Assembly: GCF_002873135.1 (NCBI RefSeq)
Contig: NZ_MCVI01000016.1
Coordinates: forward strand, 1 to 22,880
Direction: 5' to 3'
DNA length: 22,880 nucleotides
Source of the DNA: Shewanella sp. 10N.286.48.A6
Lineage (GTDB): Bacteria; Pseudomonadota; Gammaproteobacteria; Enterobacterales; Shewanellaceae
Positions within the stretch are counted from its first letter, which is position 1. Each line of letters opens with the position of its first letter. Shown here piece after piece: positions 1-8,676 of the stretch. The position numbers and the translations under genes are program-made. The notes beneath the pieces were generated by a model. That model searched no databases, was not told the DNA's origin, and worked only from the letters and a program-made list of their open reading frames with translations.

Positions 1-225
1 TCAGTTGTCGCTTCAGAGTACTTGATATAAGGGCTATGGGCTAATTCAGTAGTATCTTCAGAGTACTTGATATAAGGGCTGTGGGCTAATTCAGTGGTCG
101 CTTCAGAGTATTTGATATAAGGGCTGTGAGCTAATTCAGTGGTCGCTTCAGAGTACTTAATATAAGGGCTGTGAGCTAATTCAGTAGTAGCTTCAGAGTA
201 CTTTATATAAGGGCTATGTGCTAAT
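1..225. repeat. 45-bp tandem repeat, five copies
   Basis: Five head-to-tail 45-bp units start at 1, 46, 91, 136 and 181, each beginning tcagt and ending gctaat. A sixth, diverged unit (226-270) is recognisable mainly at protein level (NPHINHASASTE against SPYIKYSEATTE). The units lie in frame in the minus-strand gene, so copy-number change would alter protein length without breaking the frame. Differences between copies are almost all silent. The array may continue beyond the left edge. Confidence 0.97.
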
Positions 226-371
226 TCAGTACTAGCAGATGCATGATTAATATGTGGATTTCCAATATATTGACCTTGGTTAGGTAGGTTAACTAAAACT
301 GTTTCCGTCGTATTAATAGCAGCGTTAGAAGTTGAAGATAAAATTGCAGCTACGATAATTCCATTAATCAT
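1..371 (-). CDS. Secreted tandem-repeat protein of unknown function, 3' end beyond the window
   Basis: I do not recognise this protein. An ATG at 371 opens a frame that stays open to the window edge (123 codons seen). The first ~18 residues (MINGIIVAAILSSTSNAA) look like a short signal peptide with cleavage near SNA-A, although the positively charged n-region is missing. A linker of ~28 residues leads into one degenerate and then five near-perfect copies of the 15-residue unit HSPYIKYSEATTELA. Only one copy differs in sequence (A to D). The unit has two Tyr, a Pro and several Ser/Thr and no Cys. A purine-rich AGAGAG lies 8 nt before the ATG and overlaps one arm of an inverted repeat. It lies 88 nt downstream of the GGDEF-EAL gene on the same strand. 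Export and a surface or matrix role are inference. Total length and copy number cannot be seen. Confidence 0.7.
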   Translation of the reverse strand, partial: MINGIIVAAILSSTSNAAINTTETVLVNLPNQGQYIGNPHINHASASTELAHSPYIKYSEATTELAHSPYIKYSEATTELAHSPYIKYSEATTELAHSPYIKYSEDTTELAHSPYIKYSEATT

Positions 372-381
372 TGTTTAATCT

Positions 382-433
382 CTCTATTCAGGGTTAATTA
401 AAGTTTTAACTTTTATTTGACATCTGAATAGAG
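382..433. repeat. 10-bp inverted repeat flanking a nested hairpin, before the repeat-protein gene
   Basis: CTCTATTCAG (382-391) is matched by CTGAATAGAG (424-433), a perfect 10-bp inverted repeat with a 32-nt interior. The interior holds a second small palindrome, aaagtt-tt-aacttt (400-413). On the minus strand the proximal arm merges into the AGAGAG ribosome-binding region of the gene starting at 371. The element could be an RNA hairpin occluding that site or a DNA operator. A loose promoter match on the minus strand (TTGGCA at 453-448, TATTCA at 430-425, spacing 17) overlaps the distal arm. Confidence 0.6.
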
Positions 434-459
434 GATTGCAGTTGTTATGCCAATGTTGC

Positions 460-3400
460 TTAAATGGCGGTTTTTTTACTTTGTTTTTTTTGATTGATGT
501 TTAATAATTCGGTGAAATCTTTTTCTGGAACAGGCTTACTGAAGATGTAGCCTTGGATTTCTTCACATTTTAAGGCTTTTAATATATTTAATTGCGCGGT
601 TTCTTCTACACCTTCTCCGACAACAGATAAGCCCATGTTATGTGCGATAGTTATAATGCTATCGACCATTTTTAAATCACGATCTGATTTATCGATATCA
701 TCCACAAAAGATTTATCAATTTTCAAACAATGAATTGGGAAATGTTTGAGATATGAAAGCGATGAATACCCAGTACCAAAATCATCAAGGGCTAGAGTCA
801 CCCCCATTTGGGCAAGCTGATTCATTACTTTGATGGCATTATCTGGATTTTTAATAATGGTACTTTCAGTAATTTCTAGTTCAAGGTGACAAGCTGGGAG
901 CTTTGTGAGCTCTAATACACTTAATATGCGTTGCTGTAAATCAGGTAGGGCAAACTGTCTTGAAGATAAGTTTATGGCTACACGGCCGTTAAATACACCT
1001 TGTTCGCGCCACTTCTGTGCTGCAAAGCAGGCTTTACGTAAAACCAGATCGCCAATTTCGACAATTAAACCATTTTCTTCAGCAAGTGGAATAAATTCAT
1101 TTGGCGGGATGACACCAAATTCCGGATGAACTAATCTAACTAAAGCTTCCATTCCAGCAAGGCTGTCTTGTTTTAAATCGACTTTGGGTTGGTAATAGAC
1201 TTCAAAGTAATCTTCTTTTAATCCTTCTCGGATCAAGTTTTCTACTTCTAATTGGCGTAGCGCATTTTTGTTTAAAGACTCTGAATAGAATTGGTAACGA
1301 TTGCCACCCCCTGATTTGGCATGATACATAGCGATATCTGCTTTTCTTAATAGGGCTTGTTCATTTTGCTCATCTTCAGGGTATAAAACTATCCCGATAC
1401 TTAAGCTAATAACGAGGGATTCGTTATCAACTTTAAACTCTTGTTTCAATGAGTCTATTATTCGAGAGGCGATAGCCGCACATGAACCAATATCAGGGTT
1501 ATGGTCAACTAAGATGGCAAATTCATCACCGCCAAGACGATATAAACTAACGTGATTTGGAATATTTTCTTGAAGCCTACGAGCGACATCAATAAGTAAC
1601 GCATCACCAGTTTGGTGGCCTAGCGAGTCGTTAATACGTTTGAAATTATCTAAATCCAATACCATTAATGTATGGTGGACGTCTTTTTTCACTAGATTGT
1701 TCAAGGTTACTTGTAAACTAGAACGGTTAGGTAGCCCGGTGAGCAAATCACTATTGGTTAATTTGCGTAGTTCTTCTTCTTGCTGTTTACGACGAGTAAT
1801 ATCTGAGAATACCCCTACGTAATGACTGGTTTCGCCTTGTTCGTTGTATATAGCATCGACGGTGAGCTCCATTAAGAAATGGCTACCATCTCCGCGATTG
1901 GCCTCTACTTCATTACTCCAGCTGCCCTGTTGGGCCAAAGCTGCGTGAATTTGGTTAGAGTAGCTGTCAGGGTAACGAGTAAAGTTAAATAATTGTCCAA
2001 GAAATTCAGCTCGGTTTTGGGCGGTTAATTGACAACAAGCATCGTTGACTTCAACAAAATGAAATTTGTCATCTAGAATAAACATGCCTTCAGAAATGTT
2101 TTCAATTGCTCTTTCGAATAGTCTTAATTGTTCTTCGGTTTGTTTAATATTATTGATGTTTTTGATGGTACCCGTCATACGCAGCGGTTTTTCTTTGTGA
2201 TCCCTTTCAACAATTTTTGCTCTATCTAGTACCCAAACCCATTTGTGTTGAAGGCTTTTAACGCGGTATGCAACTTCAAAATGATCTGTTAGCCCTTTAA
2301 AGTGGTCATTAAGGGCTGTTTTAACTCTATTTTGATCGAGGGGGTGAATATTGCTTTCTTCTCCAGGTTTTCCTGAGCGATGGCCATCTTGAGGAAACTC
2401 TAATGTTCCCCAGATATTGGATCGGTAAATTTCACCGGTTTCAATATCCCAATCCCACATTTCATCACCGCTACCCCATAGTGATAATTTTAATCTTTCT
2501 TCACTAAGGGCTATTTGTTTTTGTATTTCTCGTCTGCGTAAAATTGTCTTGGCTATGAGTAGCAATATTAATAAGCCCAATACGGTATAGGATAGTTTTG
2601 CTTCAAAAGATAAATACCAAGGTGGGGTAATAGTTACCTTAATCGATTTTGTTGGGCCTTGCTTTCCAGATAAATTATTTACTGCATAGACATTAAAATA
2701 GTAAGTACCTGCAGATAGATTCGTGTACGTAGCAGAGTTAGTCTTTTGTGCTGGTAACCAGTCGTCATTTAGTCCTTCCATCTGGTAATAGAAGTCATAG
2801 TCTTCAAGGTACTTCCCAGGTGCAATGAAAGTAAATGAGAAAGGGTAGTCTGAGTATTTTAAAGTTATAGAGTCTTGGTTGTTAATTGGTTTTGACAATA
2901 CATTTCCGCCAACCTTTTCAGAGATGTTAAAAAGTTGAAGATCTATCAAGGATACATTTGAAGAACTACTGCTAATGACTTCATTGTATATTTCTCTAGG
3001 GTTAACGATGCTTATCCCGCCCGACCCTGTAAATAAAGCATAATTATCAATTGCTAGTGAACTAACAGAGTTATAGTCGCTCTGGGCACCATTTTTATTT
3101 GTAATAGTGGTGTTGGATAGGTTTATCTTATTTGTGATATTTATTTCTGTAGCTGAAGACGATACTATGAAGTCGTTAAATATTTCAATTGAAAATACTA
3201 ATTTATTATTTTTATATATAGTTTTTAGACTAAGATCGTTAGTTGAAAGTTTTATTAGTGAATCCCTTGTTCCAAATAGCAAATTCTCTCCATCCAAAGC
3301 AAGACTAGTCACCATACTTGTGCTATATATTTTATCACTTTTATCTTCAGTTATTCTGAATAATCCGCCTTGAGTAGCAGCCCAAAATGTGTCACCCTTT

Positions 3401-4746
3401 CTTATTAGTTGAAAAATAGGATAACGTTCCCCTGTTTCCATAGATTGAATTATTCTATTGTTTTCTAGGATTAATATTTTCCCATTAATTGTAGATAAAT
3501 AAATAATTTCTCTAACTTCATCTCTCTTAATGTATGTTATTTTTTCATCTAGTATCTTCTCAATTCTTAGAGTGTCTAAATTAACTTTAAACAGTCCGTT
3601 TATACTACCTATATATAGTTCTCGCCCTAGTAACTCTATTGACTTTGGACCTGATGCATTATCTAGTTTTATTGAAGATTGCTCTTTTAGTGTACTATCT
3701 AATACTTTTACTTCTGATGAATCCATAGCAATAAAAATGTTTTTATTGTCTTTAGTAATTGACCAAATATTATTAGTTACTAGTTTTGAGTTTTTTATTA
3801 GATTTTTGCTTCGTTCGATTTTTATCAAACCATCATGAATGTCAGCAACAATAATTGCAGATTTGGTTTCTTTTATCAGTGGACGCTTGATTGCGCCTTC
3901 TTTATTAATGTACCCTAGTTTTTTTATTTCTTTTTTAGATGAAAAAGTTACAATGCTTGAACCTGCTATTGATATTAATTCGTTTTTATTTAGAGAGCTT
4001 TCCAAGTATGTTAAAGCGAGATCTGAAAATTTAGTTGTAGTATTGTTTTTGAAACTGTATAAACCATCATTTGTTGAAATAATTAATTCATCATTTAACC
4101 TAGCTATATCATTGGAGTGATGCCCGACAATTGTTAAGTCATTTTCAAACAGTTTAAAAACCTGACCATTATAGTTTCTTATAAAAAAATTATCACCAAT
4201 TTGAATTATTCGTTTTACCTCATGTAACACTTTACTTTCAAAACTCCAGATTACTCTATTTAATTTCTCATTTAGGATGATAACCTTGTTGTTGAGACCT
4301 AGAGCAATGCCTTCAGAGAGGTGGGATAGGTACCAAATTGATTCATCAATTTTTTTACCTTCTATTAAAATAGGGTTAAATTTTTCAGAATTCTCATCAA
4401 AGACAGCAAGCCCTTTATCGGTACCAACAATGAGTCTATTTTTTTTATCAATTAGCAATGTTTTTACGAATGAACTAGGTAAACTGGATTGGCTGTCATC
4501 TGCATAGAAATGTTTAAAATTAACACCGTCAAACCGATTAAGCCCATTGACGGTACCAAGCCATATATAACCCTGCCTATCTTCTACAATACTAGTGACA
4601 TTTGATTGTGATAAGCCGTCTTCAACATTATATCGATCGGTATTTAGGACTAATTCATAGTCATCTGCGCCAGCAGACATAGCTGAGTGAGAAATGCTTT
4701 GAAGAATAAAAAATGCGCATATTAAGAATGGTCTAATCATTGACAT
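460..4746 (-). CDS. Membrane sensor with propeller, Y_Y_Y, PAS-PAS, GGDEF and EAL domains (c-di-GMP turnover)
   Basis: The 1428-residue protein starts with a signal sequence (about 1-25, cleavage near AMSA-GA). A periplasmic beta-propeller of two-component-regulator type follows (about 35-585; clear repeats VEDGLSQSNV and GYIWLGTVNGLNRFD near the start, later blades weak). Next come a Y_Y_Y domain (about 630-706), one TM helix (about 717-736), two PAS domains (about 750-868 and 876-986), GGDEF (about 995-1152) and EAL (about 1165-1420). Catalytic motifs look intact: GGDEF 1072-1076, EAL 1200-1202, DDFGTGYSS 1321-1329, KID near 1342 and GEGVEE near 1377. The inhibitory RxxD site expected just before GGDEF is absent. 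Both cyclase and phosphodiesterase activities are therefore possible; which one dominates cannot be read from sequence. A periplasmic signal is presumably sensed; the ligand is unknown. ATG 4746 or 4740 could start it; neither has a clear Shine-Dalgarno. The 290 bp upstream are AT-rich with no convincing promoter. Confidence 0.95.
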   Translation of the reverse strand: MSMIRPFLICAFFILQSISHSAMSAGADDYELVLNTDRYNVEDGLSQSNVTSIVEDRQGYIWLGTVNGLNRFDGVNFKHFYADDSQSSLPSSFVKTLLIDKKNRLIVGTDKGLAVFDENSEKFNPILIEGKKIDESIWYLSHLSEGIALGLNNKVIILNEKLNRVIWSFESKVLHEVKRIIQIGDNFFIRNYNGQVFKLFENDLTIVGHHSNDIARLNDELIISTNDGLYSFKNNTTTKFSDLALTYLESSLNKNELISIAGSSIVTFSSKKEIKKLGYINKEGAIKRPLIKETKSAIIVADIHDGLIKIERSKNLIKNSKLVTNNIWSITKDNKNIFIAMDSSEVKVLDSTLKEQSSIKLDNASGPKSIELLGRELYIGSINGLFKVNLDTLRIEKILDEKITYIKRDEVREIIYLSTINGKILILENNRIIQSMETGERYPIFQLIRKGDTFWAATQGGLFRITEDKSDKIYSTSMVTSLALDGENLLFGTRDSLIKLSTNDLSLKTIYKNNKLVFSIEIFNDFIVSSSATEINITNKINLSNTTITNKNGAQSDYNSVSSLAIDNYALFTGSGGISIVNPREIYNEVISSSSSNVSLIDLQLFNISEKVGGNVLSKPINNQDSITLKYSDYPFSFTFIAPGKYLEDYDFYYQMEGLNDDWLPAQKTNSATYTNLSAGTYYFNVYAVNNLSGKQGPTKSIKVTITPPWYLSFEAKLSYTVLGLLILLLIAKTILRRREIQKQIALSEERLKLSLWGSGDEMWDWDIETGEIYRSNIWGTLEFPQDGHRSGKPGEESNIHPLDQNRVKTALNDHFKGLTDHFEVAYRVKSLQHKWVWVLDRAKIVERDHKEKPLRMTGTIKNINNIKQTEEQLRLFERAIENISEGMFILDDKFHFVEVNDACCQLTAQNRAEFLGQLFNFTRYPDSYSNQIHAALAQQGSWSNEVEANRGDGSHFLMELTVDAIYNEQGETSHYVGVFSDITRRKQQEEELRKLTNSDLLTGLPNRSSLQVTLNNLVKKDVHHTLMVLDLDNFKRINDSLGHQTGDALLIDVARRLQENIPNHVSLYRLGGDEFAILVDHNPDIGSCAAIASRIIDSLKQEFKVDNESLVISLSIGIVLYPEDEQNEQALLRKADIAMYHAKSGGGNRYQFYSESLNKNALRQLEVENLIREGLKEDYFEVYYQPKVDLKQDSLAGMEALVRLVHPEFGVIPPNEFIPLAEENGLIVEIGDLVLRKACFAAQKWREQGVFNGRVAINLSSRQFALPDLQQRILSVLELTKLPACHLELEITESTIIKNPDNAIKVMNQLAQMGVTLALDDFGTGYSSLSYLKHFPIHCLKIDKSFVDDIDKSDRDLKMVDSIITIAHNMGLSVVGEGVEETAQLNILKALKCEEIQGYIFSKPVPEKDFTELLNINQKKQSKKTAI

Positions 4747-5036
4747 ATTAAGGATACTTTTGTCTGCTGCAATTGATAATTATTTACAATAAAGTACCAC
4801 TTTTTCAGAAAGTTAAGCCTTTGTCAAAAAATGGTTGATTTCTAAGGTTGTGAATGATCAGTATAGTGTTTTCTTTGTAGGGCATATAGTGTTTATTTAG
4901 TGTTATTTATTTCATAATTATCTAATTTTAACGTTTTTATAGCGTATTTCACTGGGTTGCTGTATTTATGCGCAGTTTAGTAAAGTAGTAACAATTAATT
5001 ATGTGATTAAGTTACGGGTGAAAAATATTACGTTTC

Positions 5037-7841
5037 TCAAAAATTAAACTTCTCTGCTTGCTGCTTAAAGCCTTTCAAGTCTGTTATCACTTGAGTGTTA
5101 GCAATAGGCTCAAGTTGTTGATGCTGCTCTCCAACATTAAATAACACTAATCGGTCACTGTGCTTTGAGCGCATATTTTCTACGATAAACTTAATCAAAT
5201 CAGCGCGGGTGAGCTTTTTAATTTCCTCTATTACTTTTTCCCTTTGATTAAATTCATAATCACGATTACCAAGACAGACCCAGTAGCGTTGGCTTCGGCT
5301 TTTCAAACTAGCATCTTTTTCTGAAATTTGGTTGATCAAACCTTGCTTAGTAGCTTCCCACTGCCCCTTGGTTATCTGCATGACTGCATAGTTAAAGTCC
5401 GCGATAAATTCATCGATGGCTTCAAGAAGCTTTCGTGGCGCAGTTGTGGGTGATTGGATGTAGAAAATCATCCCCGGGTGTCGATTTAAAGGTAAATAGC
5501 CCGTTCCGACCATATAGCCAAGTTGTTTTTCTGTTCTGAGTTCATGGAAAAATGTCGAAGACATCGTATGATTTAATAAACTAAACAGCCCAATTTGATG
5601 GGGAGTTGTTTGTTTTGATTGGTAGTAAATAATGATCGCGCTGTCTTGATGCTCAATGTTGAGTTCGCGCATTAACATGCCGCGATTAGACAGATTAATG
5701 AGTTCGCGACTAGATTCGTTACTGGGCTTTGTTACCAATGACAGAACCTGTTTTAAGCGTCTCGCCAGTTGCTGGGCTTCACTCGCTAACCAGTCACCAT
5801 AGACTAAACCTTCAACATAAATTTTTTCATAAAATGCCCCTACGTGTTCATGTAATTCATCTAGTGTCACTTCCTCTAGCATTTCTGCCATTCTAGTGGG
5901 CTCGTAAGAGCGTTTCTGCAGTGTCACAGTCAAGCTAGTGAAGAGCTGCGCGATGGGTTTGGCTTGGGCTGCGTTAGTCCAACTGCGGATAAGCTGCTTT
6001 TTGATAAGCTTAAACCTATCTTGGGTAAAGTTTCGCTCTCTGGCTTTTTCAATTACTAAAGCTAATAGCGTTTCTTGATTACCGGTAAAGCCGGTTAGAT
6101 GCAGTGTTATTCCACCTTGATGAGGGTAAATATTATAATTTAGTCCTGCTACTTCAGCCTGATAAGTGGCTTCAGCGAGGTAATCTAGCACCATCTCAAC
6201 ATACAGTCTTGTTAACGCGGCATGCTTTGGGGTGGGGCTAGCTTGATCTGAGTCCAAGGATAAATATAAATGTCCTTTGGGTACGTTAAACTCATCATCT
6301 TTACGATGCCAAAAACGGTAACCTTCATCTTCAGCCACAATGGTCGGCACAGCACTGGTACTTAGTTCACTTCTAGCTTGTGGGTCGTCAACGATAAAAG
6401 GATTTTTAAGGGGTAATTTTAGTTCTTTTCTTGGTTTTACCTGCTGCCAATAGGCCACTTTTTCTTTTGAGATCTCCTCAATAGAGTAAGGGGTAAAATA
6501 CCATTGCGCCTGAGTGTCAGTACTTACTTCCTTTGAGAGTAACTGAGTACGCATGTTGTTAGGATTAAAATAATGAAGTAACTCAAGAGTTTCTGTCTCA
6601 ATAAGTTTATCCATTCGGTAATCACCGTAAACCACATCTTCAACATCATAGTGCTGCATGTTGATACTAAGGTGGCTGGCAAGATCTAGATTTTTGATTT
6701 GTTCTTGAAATTTAAAGGCTGTAGATAACAGGCTTGCTCTTTCTTGATAACGCCAAGGCTCAATGCCTGACTCTTTAATTAATTCAAGGTATTCAAATGT
6801 GCAGGTTACGATTTCATCAACTTGCGTTAAACCTTTGTCGGTTAGCTGGATACTGATGCTGTAATCTTTGAAGTTGTAACCACTGACCCCACCACCTGCC
6901 GATAAATTATTGGCTAGACCATGCTCTTTTAAATATGACAGTAAACTACCAGGACTTTCATTGCCTAATAAGTGACTAATGAAAGTCAGTGGTTTGGTTT
7001 TATAAAAAGGTTCCATGCTAGGCAGGGCAAAACTAATATTGAGCCTCTTTTGCTCTTTTACTGGCATGATATTAATTTTTTTTAGTAATAACTCTTGGCT
7101 TAAATAAGGGGTGTCAGGGTAGCTCTTTATTATCTTTTTATTATTAATAGCACTGAAATATTGTTGTACTTTTTCAGCTTGCTGGTCTAACGATAGCGGC
7201 GATATTAGGCATAATGTCATAATGTTGGCGCTGTATTTTTCTTGATAGAAATCCAGTAATTCTTGGCGCGCATCAGCTTCGTCGCCTGCTAAGGTTTGCA
7301 GATTGCCCACTGAAAATTTACTGAATGGATGTGCTGGATTGATTGATTCTTTTTGTACTTGGTAAACCCGTCTAATATCGTCTTTAAGCTTTAAACTGTA
7401 TTCAGAATCAATGGCATGCCTTTCTCTATCAACGAGTTCTAAGTCAAATTTAGGAGCGATAAAAAATTGACTAAATCGGTCTAAAGATTCTTCAAATTGC
7501 TCAGCATCAATACTATAGAAAAAATTAGTTTGTTCAGTGCCTGTCCAAGCGTTGTTGGTACCACCATGGTGATTGATAAACTGATGATATTCACCAGAAT
7601 CTGGATACTTTTCAGTGCCTAAAAACAGCATATGCTCTAAAAAGTGCGCCATGCCGGGTCGCGAAGTGGGGTCGTCAAAGTGACCCACAGATACGGTCAT
7701 GGACGCTGCCGCATGGGTAGCCTTGGTATCTTCAACTAATAACACCCGCAATTCATTTTCCAAAACCATATATTGGTATTGGCGATGATCATTTGGGCTT
7801 TTCACTATTTCAGGCTGTGTAGTGTCCGGTTTTATGGTCAA
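5037..7841 (-). CDS. M16 family zinc peptidase (insulinase/pitrilysin type)
   Basis: This is a full-length M16A-type metallopeptidase: four repeated M16 halves in one chain of ~934 residues, close to the ~960 of pitrilysin. The inverted zinc motif HFLEH (66-70 from the chosen start) and the third ligand Glu in DSEYSLKL (about 147) are present. FLGTEKYP and HGGTNNAWTGTEQTNFF are typical of the active N-terminal half. It should degrade peptides or small proteins. The frame extends to a TTG at 7916, which would add a hydrophobic 25-residue N-terminus, but that start follows an in-frame stop directly and has no Shine-Dalgarno. TTG 7841 has GGAG 7 nt upstream and lies near where the recalled Vibrio relatives begin (just before SPND), so I prefer it and predict a cytoplasmic enzyme. 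GTG 7805 is another option. If 7916 were real, the enzyme would be exported or membrane anchored. No terminator is visible downstream. Confidence 0.93.
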   Translation of the reverse strand: MTIKPDTTQPEIVKSPNDHRQYQYMVLENELRVLLVEDTKATHAAASMTVSVGHFDDPTSRPGMAHFLEHMLFLGTEKYPDSGEYHQFINHHGGTNNAWTGTEQTNFFYSIDAEQFEESLDRFSQFFIAPKFDLELVDRERHAIDSEYSLKLKDDIRRVYQVQKESINPAHPFSKFSVGNLQTLAGDEADARQELLDFYQEKYSANIMTLCLISPLSLDQQAEKVQQYFSAINNKKIIKSYPDTPYLSQELLLKKINIMPVKEQKRLNISFALPSMEPFYKTKPLTFISHLLGNESPGSLLSYLKEHGLANNLSAGGGVSGYNFKDYSISIQLTDKGLTQVDEIVTCTFEYLELIKESGIEPWRYQERASLLSTAFKFQEQIKNLDLASHLSINMQHYDVEDVVYGDYRMDKLIETETLELLHYFNPNNMRTQLLSKEVSTDTQAQWYFTPYSIEEISKEKVAYWQQVKPRKELKLPLKNPFIVDDPQARSELSTSAVPTIVAEDEGYRFWHRKDDEFNVPKGHLYLSLDSDQASPTPKHAALTRLYVEMVLDYLAEATYQAEVAGLNYNIYPHQGGITLHLTGFTGNQETLLALVIEKARERNFTQDRFKLIKKQLIRSWTNAAQAKPIAQLFTSLTVTLQKRSYEPTRMAEMLEEVTLDELHEHVGAFYEKIYVEGLVYGDWLASEAQQLARRLKQVLSLVTKPSNESSRELINLSNRGMLMRELNIEHQDSAIIIYYQSKQTTPHQIGLFSLLNHTMSSTFFHELRTEKQLGYMVGTGYLPLNRHPGMIFYIQSPTTAPRKLLEAIDEFIADFNYAVMQITKGQWEATKQGLINQISEKDASLKSRSQRYWVCLGNRDYEFNQREKVIEEIKKLTRADLIKFIVENMRSKHSDRLVLFNVGEQHQQLEPIANTQVITDLKGFKQQAEKFNF

Positions 7842-7848
7842 GATAATG

Positions 7849-7852
7849 CTCC
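7849..7852 (-). promoter_or_regulatory. Ribosome binding site deciding the M16 peptidase start
   Basis: On the minus strand GGAG (fwd ctcc, 7849-7852) lies 7 nt before TTG 7841. It is the only good Shine-Dalgarno among the possible in-frame starts (TTG 7916, TTG 7841, GTG 7805, ATG 7769). Confidence 0.5.
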
Positions 7853-8076
7853 AGATGAGAAGGCACTGTATAACGACTTGAGTAACTACTTGGGTTCTTT
7901 GTTGCTCACTTTGCAACTATTAAAAAAGTAGTTTGAATATATATAGTGATATTGTTAGCGGTTTTTAGCAACTTTTAGTCACACTGTTGAAAGAGTTTAA
8001 TAGCTTTTCAGAATAATACGCATAAAATTCATAGAAACATCGACTAAAGACTAATTAATTTTACTTCATAGTTTCT

Positions 8077-8124
8077 TTGTGGATGAATTATTTAAGGCTA
8101 CAATTAGCCAATAAACACTATAAT
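8077..8124 (+). promoter_or_regulatory. Candidate sixA promoter region
   Basis: TTGTGG (8077-8082), a 16-nt spacer and TACAAT (8099-8104) form a plausible sigma-70 promoter 40 nt before the sixA start. A second perfect -10, TATAAT (8119-8124), lies closer but lacks a -35. GGCTA-caat-TAGCC (8096-8109) forms a small inverted repeat over the first -10. Confidence 0.4.
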
Positions 8125-8143
8125 AATGAGTAGCGAGAGAAGT

Positions 8144-8617
8144 ATGCAGCTATTTTTAATGCGCCATGGCGAAGCAAGTTTTGACGCCCCATCTGATAGA
8201 GAGCGTATGTTATCTCAAGTTGGGCGTAATCAATCAAATACCATGGCCAATTGGTTAACGCAGAAAGTAAACAGTGTCGATTTAGTGATAGTAAGTCCTT
8301 ACCTAAGGGCACAACAAACATGGCAAGAAGTGGCTAAACATCTACCGGAACCAAACAAATGGTTAGTGTTAGATGATATAACGCCTTCTGGCAGCCCTCA
8401 AATCGCTGTTGATGCTATTTTAGCTTATGCTGAACATTACAATGCTCAAAAGGTGTTAGTTATCGCTCACATGCCTATTCTAGGTTATATGGTCAGTGAA
8501 TTAGTTGCAGGTATGGAGCCTCCGATATTTGCTACATCGGCTATTGTATCGATTGATAAAAACGAACACGGTTTTCATTTTGAGCTAATGCAAACCCCAA
8601 CTCAAATAAGCGCTTAA
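8144..8617 (+). CDS. sixA: Phosphohistidine phosphatase SixA
   Basis: A 157-residue histidine-phosphatase-superfamily protein. MQLFLMRHGEA carries the RHG signature with catalytic His at position 8, as in E. coli SixA (161 aa). MANWL, SPYLRAQQT and AHMP (second catalytic His) follow in the SixA order. SixA dephosphorylates phosphohistidine in phosphorelay or PTS proteins in the cytoplasm. The frame extends to an ATG at 8126, but ATG 8144 matches the family N-terminus and follows GAGAGA. It stands alone, divergent from the M16 peptidase and convergent with smrB, with a terminator 60 nt after the stop. Confidence 0.93.
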   Translation: MQLFLMRHGEASFDAPSDRERMLSQVGRNQSNTMANWLTQKVNSVDLVIVSPYLRAQQTWQEVAKHLPEPNKWLVLDDITPSGSPQIAVDAILAYAEHYNAQKVLVIAHMPILGYMVSELVAGMEPPIFATSAIVSIDKNEHGFHFELMQTPTQISA

Positions 8618-8676
8618 GTTCTTCCAATGAGTGATTGGTAACTGCAGTTATTGAATCTTGGTTGAGTATTTAATAT

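Noticed and set aside
1..225. CRISPR-like array
   Set aside because: The 45-bp units are directly adjacent with no unique spacers, and they code in frame for a protein.
3107..4120. Plus-strand open frames opposite the sensor gene
   Set aside because: They lie antisense in an AT-rich coding region, give low-complexity translations without family features, and the minus-strand frame has clear domains.
4747..5036. Terminator or small RNA between the M16 gene and the sensor gene
   Set aside because: AT-rich with no convincing stem followed by a T-run. A TTGACA on the minus strand (4829-4824) lacks a properly spaced -10.
8126..8143. Upstream ATG for sixA
   Set aside because: It adds six residues not found in the family and lacks a ribosome binding site; ATG 8144 puts the catalytic His at position 8.
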